A DNA stretch of 48,706 nucleotides from Gammaproteobacteria bacterium (GCA_003134045.1 PLAH01000072.1:1-48706); one strand, 5' to 3'; positions 27,205 through 36,822 are shown, counted from the first letter of the stretch. Notes: generated by a model not told the origin, from the sequence alone. A program made the numbers and translations.

Positions 27205-28151
27205 CGGATGCAATCCAGGTCGTGGTCGCGCAGGGCCTGACCAAGAGATTCGGCGCATTCACCGCGGTCGATCGGCTCGATCTCAGCATCGCGAAGGGAG
27301 AAGTCGTGGGCTTCATCGGGCCGAACGGGGCCGGCAAATCGACCACTATCCGCATGCTGTGCGGACTTCTGCGGCCGAGCGCGGGCCGCGCCACGGTGGC
27401 GGGCTTCGATGTCGGTCGCGATCCGGAGGCCGTGCGGGAGCACATCGGCTACATGTCCCAGAAATTCTCCCTCTACGATGATTTGACCGTGCGCGAAAAC
27501 TTGAGGTTTTTCAGCGGTCTTTACCGGGTGCCGCGGCGTGACGTCAAGGCACGTACAGAGGCGGCCATTGCCATGGCGGGACTTGAAGGCCGGGAAGATG
27601 CGCTCGTGCGAACCCTCGCCGGGGGTTGGAAGCAGAGGCTCGCGCTCGGCTGCGCGATCCTGCATCGTCCGCCGGTGTTGTTCCTCGATGAGCCTACGTC
27701 GGGCGTCGAGCCCGAAGCGCGCCGCAAGTTCTGGGACTTGATCCACCGGCTGACATCGGAGGGCGTGACGATTCTGGTGTCGACCCATTACATGGAGGAG
27801 GCGGAGTACTGCAATCGGATCGCCCTGATCAACGCCGGCAGGCTGGTGGCGATCGGCAGCCCCGGAGAGATGCGCAGGCGCGAGCTCGGCGGATCATTGT
27901 ACGAGCTCGATTGTTCGGCGCTCGGCGCGGCGCTGGTGGCCCTGCGGCAGGCGCCTGGGGTCATCGATGCGGCGATATTCGGCGACAAATTGCACGTGCT
28001 GCTCGAAGCCACCGCTACCGCCGCCGATGTACCGCCGATGTTGGCGCGGCAGGGTATTACGGCCGGCCCGCTGCGCGCCATCGTGCCGAGCCTCGAGGAT
28101 GTGTTCGTGCAGCTCGTCTCCAAGCCACATACGGCGCCGGCCCCTGCATGA
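27201..28151 (+). CDS. ABC transporter ATP-binding protein 2
   Basis: 316 residues. Walker A GPNGAGKST (40-48), Q-loop YMSQKFSLY, Walker B VLFLDEPTSG (159-168) and H-loop STHYMEEAEYC are all present. The signature reads LAGGW (139-143), not LSGGQ, so one composite ATP site may be weaker, as is common in asymmetric ABC pairs. In the enterobacterial YbhF the two ATPase halves are fused; here they are separate genes. Overlaps both neighbours by four bases. Confidence 0.9.
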   Translation: MTDAIQVVVAQGLTKRFGAFTAVDRLDLSIAKGEVVGFIGPNGAGKSTTIRMLCGLLRPSAGRATVAGFDVGRDPEAVREHIGYMSQKFSLYDDLTVRENLRFFSGLYRVPRRDVKARTEAAIAMAGLEGREDALVRTLAGGWKQRLALGCAILHRPPVLFLDEPTSGVEPEARRKFWDLIHRLTSEGVTILVSTHYMEEAEYCNRIALINAGRLVAIGSPGEMRRRELGGSLYELDCSALGAALVALRQAPGVIDAAIFGDKLHVLLEATATAADVPPMLARQGITAGPLRAIVPSLEDVFVQLVSKPHTAPAPA

Positions 28152-29284
28152 ACGCACGGCGCCTCTTTGCCATTGCGTTCAAGGAGACGTTGCAGATATG
28201 GCGCGACCCGCGCAGCCTCGCCATCGCCCTGCTCATGCCGGCGATGCAGATGGGACTGCTCGGCTACGGCGTCAGCCTCGACATCAAGCGCGTGCCGCTG
28301 TGTGTCTATGACGAGGAGAACAGCCAAACCAGCCGGGAACTGATGCAGCGATTTGTTGCCTCTCATTGGTTCGCGGCTGCGCACGTCCTCCACGATGAGC
28401 GCGCAGTCCGCGATACCATGGACCGCGGCGGCTGCATCGGAACGGTCACCATCCCGGTCAATTTTTCGCGGGTCCTGGCGACGACGGGCGCGGCCTCCGT
28501 GCAGACGGTGTTCGACGCAACCGATGCCAATACGACCAATATTTCCATTGGCTATGCGCAAGGCGTCATTGCCCAGACAAGCAGCGATTTCGCGGCACGC
28601 TGGGCGGCGGCGCGCGGGCAGCGGGCACAACGGGTGGGCGGCATCGATCTGGAGCCGCGCGTCTGGTTCAACGAGGGATTGGACAGCCGCAATTTCATCA
28701 TTCCAGGCGTAGTCGCCGTGATTCTCGGCTTGATCGGCGCGCAGCTCACGTCGCTCACCATTTCCCGCGAGTGGGAGCGCGGCACCATGGAACAGCTGGT
28801 ATCGACGCCAGTAACCGCCCTCGAATTGATGATCGGCAAGCTCACGCCATACTTCGTGATCGGATTGCTCGATGCGGCCTTCTGCCTCTGCGCCGCCACC
28901 TTCTGGTTCCGGGTGCCGTTTCGCGGCAGCATCGGTACGCTCATTCTGACTACCGCGCTGTTCACACTCGTCGTGCTGGGCATTGGGTATCTGTTATCGG
29001 TACGCATCCGCAGCCAATTGGGCGCGAGTCAGATGGCCGTCACCCTCACCATGATGCCCATCACTCTGCTGTCGGGCTACACCTTTCCGATCGATCAGAT
29101 GCCGGCTCCGATCCGAGCTGTGACCTTGCTGGTGCATGCGCGCTATTACGTGACCATCCTTCGGGCCGTATTTCTCAAGGGCAGCACGATCGCGGATCTG
29201 ACCGCCCCTATCCTGGCGCTGGTGTTGTACGCGGCGGTCATCATCTGGATCGCCGCCCGGTCCTTTCGCAAGCGGCTGGATTAG
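28148..29284 (+). CDS. ABC-2 type permease 1
   Basis: 378 residues from ATG 28148, which overlaps the preceding stop. One N-terminal membrane helix near LAIALLMPAMQMGLLGYGVSL is followed by a long periplasmic domain (about 50-175). Five C-terminal helices begin FIIPGVVAVILGLIGAQLTSLTISREWERGTMEQLVSTPVTALELMIGK, the ABC-2 permease hallmark. Forms the membrane channel with permease 2, of YbhS/YbhR or YhhJ type. Confidence 0.88.
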   Translation: MNARRLFAIAFKETLQIWRDPRSLAIALLMPAMQMGLLGYGVSLDIKRVPLCVYDEENSQTSRELMQRFVASHWFAAAHVLHDERAVRDTMDRGGCIGTVTIPVNFSRVLATTGAASVQTVFDATDANTTNISIGYAQGVIAQTSSDFAARWAAARGQRAQRVGGIDLEPRVWFNEGLDSRNFIIPGVVAVILGLIGAQLTSLTISREWERGTMEQLVSTPVTALELMIGKLTPYFVIGLLDAAFCLCAATFWFRVPFRGSIGTLILTTALFTLVVLGIGYLLSVRIRSQLGASQMAVTLTMMPITLLSGYTFPIDQMPAPIRAVTLLVHARYYVTILRAVFLKGSTIADLTAPILALVLYAAVIIWIAARSFRKRLD

Positions 29285-29286
29285 CG

Positions 29287-30417
29287 ATGTTCGAACGTCT
29301 GCAGGTGATGCTGATAAAGGAGCTGCTCGAACTGCGCCGGGACCGATGGGCCATGTTTCGCCTGATCGTGCCCTTGCTGATTCAGGTGATAGCGTTCGGG
29401 TACGCAGCGACTTTCACCGTCAATCATGTGGCCACGGCCGTCCTCGACCTCGATCACAGTCAGGCGAGCCGCAACCTTCTGTCGCATTTCGCGGCCACCG
29501 GCCGCTTCGACGTGGTCGATGTCGCCGCAACCCAGCATCAGGTCACGCAGGATCTCGACACCGGCCGGGCGACCGTCGCCATCGTCATCCATGCGGGTTT
29601 TGCGCAGTACCTCAACAACGGCCGGACGGCACCCCTGCAGGTGTCGGTCGATGGCACCAATTCGAACACCGCCCTCATTGCACTGGGGTACATCAATCTG
29701 ATCGTCGCACAATTTCAGGGCGAACAGGCGGCGCAGATCTGGCCGGCGCGGACCGGTGCGGTTTCCCAGGGCAGTTCCGTGGCGCTGCAGGAGCGGCCGT
29801 GGTTCAACGCAGGGCTCGAGGACCGCTGGTTCTTCATCCCCGGCGTGATCGGCACCCTGACCCTGATTCAAGTCGTCAGCCTGACGGCCTTCGCCGTGGT
29901 TCGAGAGCGGGAAGTCGGGACATTGGAGCAGATCATGGTGAGCCCCATTCGCCCGATCGAGTTCATTCTGGGCAAGGCGACGCCGTTCTTCCTCATCGGC
30001 CTGGGCGAAGTCGCCTTGATTACGATTCTCGGTGTGGTTTGGTTTCACATTCCCTTCGTCGGCAGCCCGCTGGTCATGTTGCTGGGGGCGTCGCTGTTCC
30101 TGCTCGCGGCCATCGGGCTCGGCCTGCTGCTGTCGACCTTGGCACGCACTCAGCAGCAAGCCTTCGCCTTGAACTTCTTTCTGGTGAACCCGTTCTTCAT
30201 TCTCTCCGGATTTGCCTTTCCGATCGCGGCGATGCCGCAAGCGCTGCAATGGTTCACGCTGTTCAATCCGTTGCGCTACTTCCTGGTCGTCATCCGCTCG
30301 GTATTCCTCAAGGGCGTGGGGATCGGCGTGCTTTGGCCGGATCTGGCGGCGATGGCATTGCTGGGGGCGGGGATGTTCACGCTCAGTGTGCTGCGTTTCC
30401 GGAAATATCTGGATTGA
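29287..30417 (+). CDS. ABC-2 type permease 2
   Basis: 376 residues starting three bases after the previous stop. Same layout as permease 1: N-terminal helix (FRLIVPLLIQVIAFGYAATF), periplasmic domain, then FFIPGVIGTLTLIQVVSLTAFAVVREREVGTLEQIMVSPIRPIEFILGK and further helices, ending LRFRKYLD. Last gene of the operon; the following 190 bases are non-coding. The five-gene set with the divergent NodT gene forms a complete ABC tripartite exporter, probably for cationic drugs or a small natural product (substrate is inference). Confidence 0.88.
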   Translation: MFERLQVMLIKELLELRRDRWAMFRLIVPLLIQVIAFGYAATFTVNHVATAVLDLDHSQASRNLLSHFAATGRFDVVDVAATQHQVTQDLDTGRATVAIVIHAGFAQYLNNGRTAPLQVSVDGTNSNTALIALGYINLIVAQFQGEQAAQIWPARTGAVSQGSSVALQERPWFNAGLEDRWFFIPGVIGTLTLIQVVSLTAFAVVREREVGTLEQIMVSPIRPIEFILGKATPFFLIGLGEVALITILGVVWFHIPFVGSPLVMLLGASLFLLAAIGLGLLLSTLARTQQQAFALNFFLVNPFFILSGFAFPIAAMPQALQWFTLFNPLRYFLVVIRSVFLKGVGIGVLWPDLAAMALLGAGMFTLSVLRFRKYLD

Positions 30418-30609
30418 CGCTCGCCGAGGGCGTTGCCTCTATTCGGAAATCACGGATAGCATCGCACCCGAATGTCGCCGGATACTTGCGGCTCGAAGTT
30501 ACGTCGGCGCACTGCGAGTGCGGCAATTGCCTATCGACGCCCGCCATATTCGAGTCCGAGAATTGCTTGCCCCACTTCGCTCCCTTGAGCACGACCCTGG
30601 AATATTCTT

Positions 30610-31638
30610 ATGACGAAGACAATGAAGGCCGCCGTGGTACGTCAATTCGGCAAACCGCTGACGATCGAGCAGGTGCCAATTCCGACGCCGGGGCCGGGCG
30701 AAGTTTTGGTGAAGATCAAAGCCACGGGTGTCTGTCACACCGATCTTCATGCTGCGGACGGCGATTGGCCGCTGAAACCATCGCCACCGTTCATCCCGGG
30801 CCACGAAGGGGCGGGGATCGTTGCAGCCGTCGGCGCCGGTGTCAAAGACCTCAAGGAAGGCGATCCTGTCGGCATCGCCTGGCTGCATGATGCCTGTGGT
30901 TCATGCGAGTATTGCATTACCGGCTGGGAGACCTTGTGCGAATCGCAGAACGATAGCGGCTACAGCGTCAATGGCACTTTCGCCGAATATGCGATCGGAG
31001 CGGCTGCCTACGTCGCGCGCCTGCCTCAACACGTCGATTTTGCGTCGATCGCGCCCATCTTGTGTGCGGGAGTCACGACATATAAAGGTATCAAGGAGAC
31101 CGAAGCCAAACCCGGTGAATGGATCGCCATCTCCGGCATCGGCGGACTAGGTCACGTCGCAATTCAATACGCCCGTGCCATGGGTTTGCACGTCGTGGCA
31201 TTGGATGTGAGTGAAGAGAAGCTCGCATTGGCCCGTCAGTTGGGCGCAGAATTTGCCGTCAACGCGAAACTGCCGGATGCCGCCGCCCAAGTGGTCAAGC
31301 TAACGGGCGGCGGCGCTCACGGGGTACTTGTGACCGCGGTAGCACCGCCGGCATTTAGTCAAGCGCTGAACCTGGTGCGGCGCAAGGGCACCGTGAGTCT
31401 CATTGGATTGCCACCGGGCGACTTCGCGACGCCGATCTTCGATGTGGTCTTGAAGCGAATCACCTTGCGCGGATCGATCGTTGGAACTCGGAAAGATCTG
31501 GCCGAGGCACTCGAGTTCGCCGCGGAGGGCAAGGTTCTCGCCCACATCCACAAGGCGAAGCTCGAGGACATCAACCAAGTCTTCACCGACCTCAAGGCAG
31601 GGCGGGTGGATGGGCGCATCGTCGTCGAACTCGAGTAG
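30610..31638 (+). CDS. adhP: Zinc-dependent alcohol dehydrogenase, AdhP type
   Basis: 342 residues. Catalytic zinc ligands Cys42 ([16 protein letters not shown]) and His65-Glu66 (PGHEGAG). Structural zinc ligands Cys96, 99, 102 and 110 ([15 protein letters not shown]). NAD-binding Rossmann motif [24 protein letters not shown]. Length and sequence fit the propanol-preferring AdhP family, which interconverts primary alcohols and aldehydes with NAD. It stands alone, with a short gap after the exporter operon and a tRNA on the other strand downstream. Confidence 0.9.
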   Translation: MTKTMKAAVVRQFGKPLTIEQVPIPTPGPGEVLVKIKATGVCHTDLHAADGDWPLKPSPPFIPGHEGAGIVAAVGAGVKDLKEGDPVGIAWLHDACGSCEYCITGWETLCESQNDSGYSVNGTFAEYAIGAAAYVARLPQHVDFASIAPILCAGVTTYKGIKETEAKPGEWIAISGIGGLGHVAIQYARAMGLHVVALDVSEEKLALARQLGAEFAVNAKLPDAAAQVVKLTGGGAHGVLVTAVAPPAFSQALNLVRRKGTVSLIGLPPGDFATPIFDVVLKRITLRGSIVGTRKDLAEALEFAAEGKVLAHIHKAKLEDINQVFTDLKAGRVDGRIVVELE

Positions 31639-31755
31639 CGAGTTTTGAGGTCCCTGCCGCACGAGGGCTCAGGTTACCGTACGGAGGGCTCTTTGAGAAT
31701 AATCGGCGGGGTGCCGACAAGCGCGGAAAGCGGGTATTTTCAAGGGCTTCGATGA

Positions 31756-31830
31756 TGGTGGGCGGTACAGGGATTGAACCTGTGACCCCTGCCGTGTGAA
31801 AGCAGTGCTCTACCGCTGAGCTAACCGCCC
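31756..31830 (-). tRNA. tRNA-Val (anticodon CAC)
   Basis: Minus strand folds as a cloverleaf: acceptor GGGCGGT with ACCGCCC, D arm GCTC..GAGC, anticodon stem CTGCT/GGCAG around loop TTCACAC, and T arm CAGG TTCAATC CCTG. The 3' CCA is encoded. Anticodon CAC reads GUG (Val). Confidence 0.93.
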
Positions 31831-31947
31831 GGTTCGCGCATTATAGCGAGAACCTGCGACCCTGCACCATAAAAACCGTCCGGGCCATGTTTTTCGATGC
31901 GGCCTGTTAAACTTCCGGCCCGAAATCTTTCTCTGGATTCTACGTCA

Positions 31948-33405
31948 ATGACCGTTCGCACCCGCTTTGCCCCCAGTCCCACCGGATTCTTGCACATTGG
32001 CGGGTTGCGCACGGCGTTGTTCAGCTGGCTCTATGCCCGGCGTCACGGCGGCCAGTTCGTGCTGCGCATCGAGGACACCGATCTCGAACGTTCCACCGAC
32101 GCGGCCATCCAGCAGATTCTCGACGGCCTAGAGTGGGCCGGATTGACGCACGACGAGGGGCCGTTCTTCCAGACCAAACGCTTCGATCGGTACAAGGAGA
32201 TCATCCAAGGCATGCTGGCGCAGGGCACGGCGTATTACTGCTACTGCACCAAAGCCGAACTCGAGGAATTGCGCGCCGGCCAGATAGCTCGCGGCGAAAA
32301 ACCGCGCTATGACGGCCACTGGCGCGAACGCACCGATGTTCGGGACGGCGTCGCGCCAGTGGTGCGCTTCAAGAACCCTCTCGTGGGCGAGGTGATCGTC
32401 GAGGATGTGGTCCATGGCCGGGTGGTTTTTCAGAATTCGGAGCTGGACGACTTCATCATCGCGCGTTCGGATGGTTCCCCGACCTACAATTTCTGCGTCG
32501 TGGTCGACGACATGGACATGGGAATCACGCATGTCATCCGCGGCGATGATCACCTGAACAATACGCCGCGCCAGCTGAACATGTTGCTGGCGCTGAACGC
32601 CCGAGTGCCCGTATACGCGCATTTGCCGATGATTTTAGGGTCGGACGGCGCGAAGTTGTCGAAGCGGCATGGGGCCGTCAGCGTGCTTCAGTACCGGGAG
32701 GAGGGCTTTCTGCCGGAGGCGCTCTTGAACTATCTGGTGCGCCTCGGGTGGTCCCACGGCGACCAGGAGATCTTCAGCATCGAGGACATGGTTCGACTGT
32801 TCGACATCGGCGACGTCAACAAGTCGGCGTCGGCGTTCAACGGTGAGAAGCTGGCCTGGCTCAACCAGCAGCACATGATGCGTGCGCCCGCGGCTCGGCT
32901 GGTCGAGCCGTTACGTTGGCAGCTGCAGCAGCTGGGTGTGCCTACGGCCGGTGATGCGCAGTTGGAACAGATCGTCCTCGCGCAGCGTGAACGTGCCAAA
33001 ACGCTCAAGGAAATGGCCGAGAACAGCCTGTTCTTCTTTCGCGCTCCGGAAGTGTACGACGCCAAAGCCGTGCGAAAGCACGTGACGGGCGAGGCCCTGA
33101 CCGCCGTCGAAGCAGTGGCGCGCGGGCTCGCCGAATTGCCGGCTTGGAGCGCGCCCGACATTCACGCGTTCATTACCGATTTTGCGGCCGCGCATTCGAC
33201 GCCGCTGGGCAAGATTGCCCAGCCGCTGCGGCTCGCCCTGTGCGGCGGGACGGTGTCGCCGCCCATCGATGCCACGCTCGCCATTCTAGGCAGGACGGAA
33301 GCGCTGTCGCGGCTGTTGCGCGCCCTGGAGACGTGGCGTGGCGAGATGTACGAACACGCCAGGGGCGCACTGCAGAGGCCGTCGGACGCTGGAAATTCGG
33401 GGTAG
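31948..33405 (+). CDS. gltX: Glutamyl-tRNA synthetase
   Basis: 485 residues from ATG 31948. Class I signature HIGG (16-19) and KLSKR (236-240) around a Rossmann fold opening TVRTRFAPSPTGFLHIGGLRTALFSWLYARR, with LRIEDTDLERS following. YYCYCTKAELEELRAGQ and the C-terminal anticodon-binding helices complete a typical bacterial GltX. It charges tRNA-Glu with glutamate. The gene is close to tRNA-Glu itself, about 560 bases downstream, with tRNA-Ala and an integrase relic between. Confidence 0.96.
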   Translation: MTVRTRFAPSPTGFLHIGGLRTALFSWLYARRHGGQFVLRIEDTDLERSTDAAIQQILDGLEWAGLTHDEGPFFQTKRFDRYKEIIQGMLAQGTAYYCYCTKAELEELRAGQIARGEKPRYDGHWRERTDVRDGVAPVVRFKNPLVGEVIVEDVVHGRVVFQNSELDDFIIARSDGSPTYNFCVVVDDMDMGITHVIRGDDHLNNTPRQLNMLLALNARVPVYAHLPMILGSDGAKLSKRHGAVSVLQYREEGFLPEALLNYLVRLGWSHGDQEIFSIEDMVRLFDIGDVNKSASAFNGEKLAWLNQQHMMRAPAARLVEPLRWQLQQLGVPTAGDAQLEQIVLAQRERAKTLKEMAENSLFFFRAPEVYDAKAVRKHVTGEALTAVEAVARGLAELPAWSAPDIHAFITDFAAAHSTPLGKIAQPLRLALCGGTVSPPIDATLAILGRTEALSRLLRALETWRGEMYEHARGALQRPSDAGNSG

Positions 33406-33436
33406 CGGAGGAGGATCGAGCCCGACACGCATGGGG

Positions 33437-33598
33437 CCATCGCGCCAGCCGCTGGCGCCGATTGCGCCAATAATATGGGAAGAACCAGTGCTTGGAGCCG
33501 ATCGGCATGACCCGCAACTGGAGGCCCGTGCTGCCCGGATCGGTCACCTCGTAGCGGGTCTTGCCCGGCTTTAGCCCTGTAATGGCATTTGCGGTGAG
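33437..33598 (-). pseudogene. N-terminal fragment of a tyrosine integrase
   Basis: 54 codons on the minus strand match the Arm-DNA-binding (DUF4102) start of phage-type integrases: LTANAITGLKPGKTRYEV, then GLQLRVMPIGSKHWFF, then YYWRNRRQRLA. Similarity stops near 33437 where it meets the end of gltX, so the catalytic domain is gone. It indicates an older integration event at this tRNA cluster, now deleted. Confidence 0.7.
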
Positions 33599-33851
33599 CC
33601 GACTGCGCTCAGGTTTGCTATTATGCGGCCCGCTTGGCGGTGTGCCGAGCTGTTGAGATTGAAGCGTCTGTCGAGCCATGTGGCGAGGTCCCTTTCGACG
33701 ATGCCTGATTTACACGTTCCGGTGGTCCTACGGTGGTCCCAAAGTACTGTAACGTCGCGCATGTCATCGAGACACAATGCATTGCAAAGAGTTCGAATTT
33801 CTGCTTTAATTTCAAAGGCTTATGCTGCAAAGCATTGCAAACTGTAGCAAT

Positions 33852-33927
<76 letters not shown>

Positions 33928-33963
33928 GTTTTTTTGGTGTGTTTCTGTTGATTTCGGGTCTGC

Positions 33964-34039
33964 GTCCCCATCGTCTAGAGGCCTAGGACACCACCCTTTC
34001 ACGGTGAGAACCGGGGTTCGAATCCCCGTGGGGACGCCA
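33964..34039 (+). tRNA. tRNA-Glu (anticodon TTC), integration target
   Basis: Acceptor GTCCCCA/TGGGGAC, anticodon loop CTTTCAC, T arm CCGGG GTTCGAA TCCCCG region and encoded CCA. The last 15 bases (34025-34039) are the sequence repeated through the next 14 kb. The recombinase gene on the opposite strand overlaps positions 33999-34039. Confidence 0.95.
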
Positions 34040-35522
34040 TATTAACCCCAGTTATTCCGGGGTAGTTCGGGACCAGCGTCAGATCGTCGCCGTCCAGGGA
34101 TGCCGACGCGACCAGGGTTCGAACGATCGATTTCTTCGATTCCGAATCGCCAAACTCCATTTCGCTGCGATAGCGTTCCACGAAGGAGCGCAGAGAATGG
34201 TCGTCCCATCGTTTCAGGTCATTGGCACCGCTGGGGAGTGTCGCCTTGAGCCTCTCCGCCAAAGCGACGCGTTGTGCTTCCAGTTCGTCGATTTTGGTCA
34301 AGAGCGGCCGCCGATGCTCAACTTCCGTTAAGAGCGCGACCAGTGTTTCAATCTGGCGGGTAATGTCCTTGAGTTGTGTTCCCAGCCCCTCGATGTCGCG
34401 CTTGTGCCTGGCACCGGTCGTCGATTGGAGCCTGACAAGTTGCTCACGGATACCGGCCAGCGTCTCGACAGTCAGATATTGCTCGAATAATACTCCGAGG
34501 ACGGCTTGCTCTATCGTTTCCTGTCTGATGCTTCTGCTGTCACACCCGGCTTTGCGGCGGTGGCACTTGTAATAACCGGCGTCTCCGTCGCAGTTCGCCC
34601 CGCACACGCAACGCAAGAGGCCCGAAAGCAAGTAAGGGCTGCGACGTCCGCGCTGCTGACTCGCGCTCTTGAGGGCACGCTGTGCCAAAATCGCTTCAGC
34701 CTGAACATCGGAAATCATCGCCTCGTGCGTGTTCAGATGGATTTCCCACTCAGGCCTTGGACGAACCTTGGTGCCGCCACGATAACCACCCTTTATCTTT
34801 TCGCTGTGTCGGAACCAAATTGTATGGCCTGCATAAGCAAGGGCGTTATCTTCGATCCCTATGAATGTTCCCGTCGATTTGTCCAAACCCGTAAGCGACG
34901 CGGCGTCGGGCCGAGAGTGACCGCTCGCCCGCCGTTCCAAATACGCTTGTATGACGGTAAATGTCTCAGGATCGCGAATTAGCTTGGATTTTGTAACCTC
35001 TACGCCTTCCCGGATTCCAGTGACTATTTTGTCGAGCTTGTATCCGATTGGGGCGATCCCGCCGGCACGGAAGCCTTTCAATATATTTTCCCTCATGCCC
35101 CGAAGCGCATCTGACTTGGATTTTTGCGAGTGAAGTTGATCGATACCCTCCATCAAGGTTTCTATAAGAGGGTCTATATAAGAGTCGGTGGTGGGCATCT
35201 TCACGAATTCAACACGGACGCCGCACCGTCCGCGTAAGTGCTCTTTGTAGATTTTCGCGTCCGTGGCATTCCGCGCAAATCTGGACGTGTCGAGACACAA
35301 GATCACGTCAAAACGCCTTTCGTCATGCCCGCCGGCTTCCGCAATCATTTCTTGGAATGCTGGCCGGTCGTCGGTCTTGGCAGATTGCACCTTGTCCTCA
35401 AAGACGGCGTTCGTTACATACGACTTCGATTCCGCGTGGGCGGTCAGTTCGCGGCGCTGGGCCTCAATGGAGACATCGTGGCGGTCCTTGGTAGACCGCA
35501 AGTAAAGGGCTACACGCTCCAT
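33999..35522 (-). CDS. Large serine recombinase
   Basis: 507 residues from ATG 35522 (AAAGGA about nine bases before). The resolvase domain opens MERVALYLRSTKDRHDVSIEAQ with nucleophile Ser10, and continues DVILCLDTSRFARNATDA with the active-site Arg pair. The recombinase domain follows (FRAGGIAPIGYKLD..), then a zinc-ribbon (CVCGANCDGDAGYYKCHRRKAGCD) and a C-terminal coiled coil (about 350-450). Such enzymes integrate or excise elements at short att sites. The last 13 residues (MASPRGFEPRFSP) are the reverse complement of tRNA-Glu, so the C-terminus was set by the insertion. It is the only intact recombinase in the array. Confidence 0.88.
   Translation of the reverse strand: MERVALYLRSTKDRHDVSIEAQRRELTAHAESKSYVTNAVFEDKVQSAKTDDRPAFQEMIAEAGGHDERRFDVILCLDTSRFARNATDAKIYKEHLRGRCGVRVEFVKMPTTDSYIDPLIETLMEGIDQLHSQKSKSDALRGMRENILKGFRAGGIAPIGYKLDKIVTGIREGVEVTKSKLIRDPETFTVIQAYLERRASGHSRPDAASLTGLDKSTGTFIGIEDNALAYAGHTIWFRHSEKIKGGYRGGTKVRPRPEWEIHLNTHEAMISDVQAEAILAQRALKSASQQRGRRSPYLLSGLLRCVCGANCDGDAGYYKCHRRKAGCDSRSIRQETIEQAVLGVLFEQYLTVETLAGIREQLVRLQSTTGARHKRDIEGLGTQLKDITRQIETLVALLTEVEHRRPLLTKIDELEAQRVALAERLKATLPSGANDLKRWDDHSLRSFVERYRSEMEFGDSESKKSIVRTLVASASLDGDDLTLVPNYPGITGVNMASPRGFEPRFSP
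34025..34048 (+). repeat. Repeat copy 0: tRNA-Glu 3' end
   Basis: Core CCCGTGGGGACGCCA at 34025-34039 belongs to the tRNA. The right flank is TATTAACCCC, the same type as copy 5 and unlike the ATTTTAAACGC of the other copies. Confidence 0.9.
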
Positions 35523-35965
35523 TTTTGAAATTCCTTTGCTAGTAGAGTCACGACGGTCGGACAAATTGGTAGTGGGCCTTGAATCGTAACCCGCAGCGAG
35601 TGTCGCGGCTGACCTCGCCGTGATTTTTTGTCTTGGGTGGACGTCGGTCTTTCGTCGCCACTCGTATAACCGCACAAATCCGATTTCGTCTGCATGACTT
35701 TATCCAATGGGTAAAGCCAGTACAGGCACCGTGTTTATACATTTTCGAATATCTCTAACATTCTGTTTTTATTGAGAATAGGGTCCCAAGGGGCGCCCAC
35801 CTGGTTCCGGTGACGATAGCGGCCGGGTGACCGGACACTGCCAGAGCCCGTCACGCCTCCATCAGAGTTCTTGTTTAAAGAGCGGACCTATAAATGTCGC
35901 AACCCCAGTTGCCGGTGACTACAACCACTACCACCGCCATTACTACTACTACCGGGAGATTTTCT
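35523..35965. other. Intergenic region between recombinase and KfrA-like gene
   Basis: About 440 bases with lower GC than most of the window in its middle part. It should hold the divergent promoters. A CTA/ACC trinucleotide-rich tract lies at about 35921-35957 just before the KfrA-like start. No gene recognised. Confidence 0.4.
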
Positions 35966-36490
35966 ATGAGTGAAGTTAAGCCAGACATTAAAGAGCGAAT
36001 TGAGAAGGCAGCACAGGCGCTGCTGGAGCGGGGCGAAAAGCCAACCGTCGATGCGGTCCGCCGGCTCGCAAAGAGCAGCATGGGCGACACGCTCGTCGTC
36101 ATGCGGGTTTGGAGGCTGGCGCATTCTGTGGCGCCGGTGTCTGTCGCCACCGCCGTGCCCGAGACCGTGACGAAAGCGTTCGGCACTGTAGTGGTCCAGA
36201 TGTGGAGCGAGGCCCAGGCCCTCGCCAATACCGGGCGCGTTGCTCCACCAAATTCGCTCGCGTATCGGAAAGGCCGGCGAGCCGTCGAGGAAGCCGCGTA
36301 CAACGCTGTGTTGGCGGACCCTGTGGAAGCGCGTGCCGCCGCTGGTTGCGTGTCATCGTCAGAAGTACAGCCCATCGGAAACGGCAAATACATGGTGATC
36401 GGCCGCGCTAGCGGAGGCCTCAACGCCGGGAAGGAAACGACCGAGGCCACGAAAGAGGCGAACGCCTATTGCTCGAAGATAGGTAAATAG
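35966..36490 (+). CDS. KfrA-N-type DNA-binding protein, chimeric C-terminus
   Basis: 174 residues from ATG 35966 (GGGAG seven bases upstream). The N-terminal part (about 5-85, IKERIEKAAQALLERGEKPTVDAVRRLAK) resembles the KfrA N-terminal DNA-binding domain found on plasmids and islands. The end (about 140-174, GNGKYMVIGRASGGLNAGKETTEATKEANAYCSK) resembles small lipoproteins, not KfrA coiled coils. Between them lies a 109-base segment present as an inverted copy at 38222-38330. I read it as a chimera made by recombination; whether it is functional is unclear. Confidence 0.55.
   Translation: MSEVKPDIKERIEKAAQALLERGEKPTVDAVRRLAKSSMGDTLVVMRVWRLAHSVAPVSVATAVPETVTKAFGTVVVQMWSEAQALANTGRVAPPNSLAYRKGRRAVEEAAYNAVLADPVEARAAAGCVSSSEVQPIGNGKYMVIGRASGGLNAGKETTEATKEANAYCSKIGK
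36231..36339 (+). repeat. 109-bp perfect inverted repeat, copy 1
   Basis: Identical to the reverse complement of 38222-38330 over all 109 bases by manual comparison. It starts CCGGGCGCGTTGC and ends GCGCGTGCCGC. It lies inside the KfrA-like gene. Confidence 0.95.
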
Positions 36491-36576
36491 ATGGTGCTGC
36501 AAAATCTCGACAAGACGGCAACGCCGCCGTGTTCGGCGAGAATGTCGTCCTAACTTTCACGTGCGAGTAGAAAGAA

Positions 36577-36798
36577 ATGTCTAGGCCACCGTGGGGCGAC
36601 CCTTTCGATTCAGCAAGCGAGGCTATCGACGCCGGGTACACCGAAGGTACGGAGTTGCGAAAAAATGGCGCGCGCCCCGAGCACGTCGTGGACAACATCG
36701 AGATATACGGCGGGCAACATGCGGGCCGAGCGTTTTACGCTGAATGGGTCAAGGGCTTTCGCGCGGGTCACTTGGGTGAGCGAAAACCCGCCGCTTGA
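36577..36798 (+). CDS. Small hypothetical protein
   Basis: 73 residues, acidic N-terminal half and basic end (MSRPPWGDPFDSASEAIDAGYTEG.. then GFRAGHLGERKPAA). A purine-rich site (AGAAAG) lies just before the ATG. No family recognised. Placed as island cargo with low certainty. Confidence 0.45.
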   Translation: MSRPPWGDPFDSASEAIDAGYTEGTELRKNGARPEHVVDNIEIYGGQHAGRAFYAEWVKGFRAGHLGERKPAA

Positions 36799-36822
36799 AA
36801 TAAAAAAAGCCGCTGCCAGCCC

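Noticed and set aside
26233-27788. Minus-strand frames across the ABC ATPase genes
   Set aside because: Shadows of two well-supported ATPase genes that overlap by ATGA.
23668-30417. The ABC exporter as the lasso peptide exporter
   Set aside because: It is separated from the cluster by a transposase-like gene and is an ABC-2 type, unlike the McjD-type exporters of lasso loci; no evidence links them.
35894-35965. Start of the KfrA-like gene at the Thr-repeat region
   Set aside because: The ATG at 35894 would add a low-complexity Thr run; the ATG at 35966 has a proper ribosome site.
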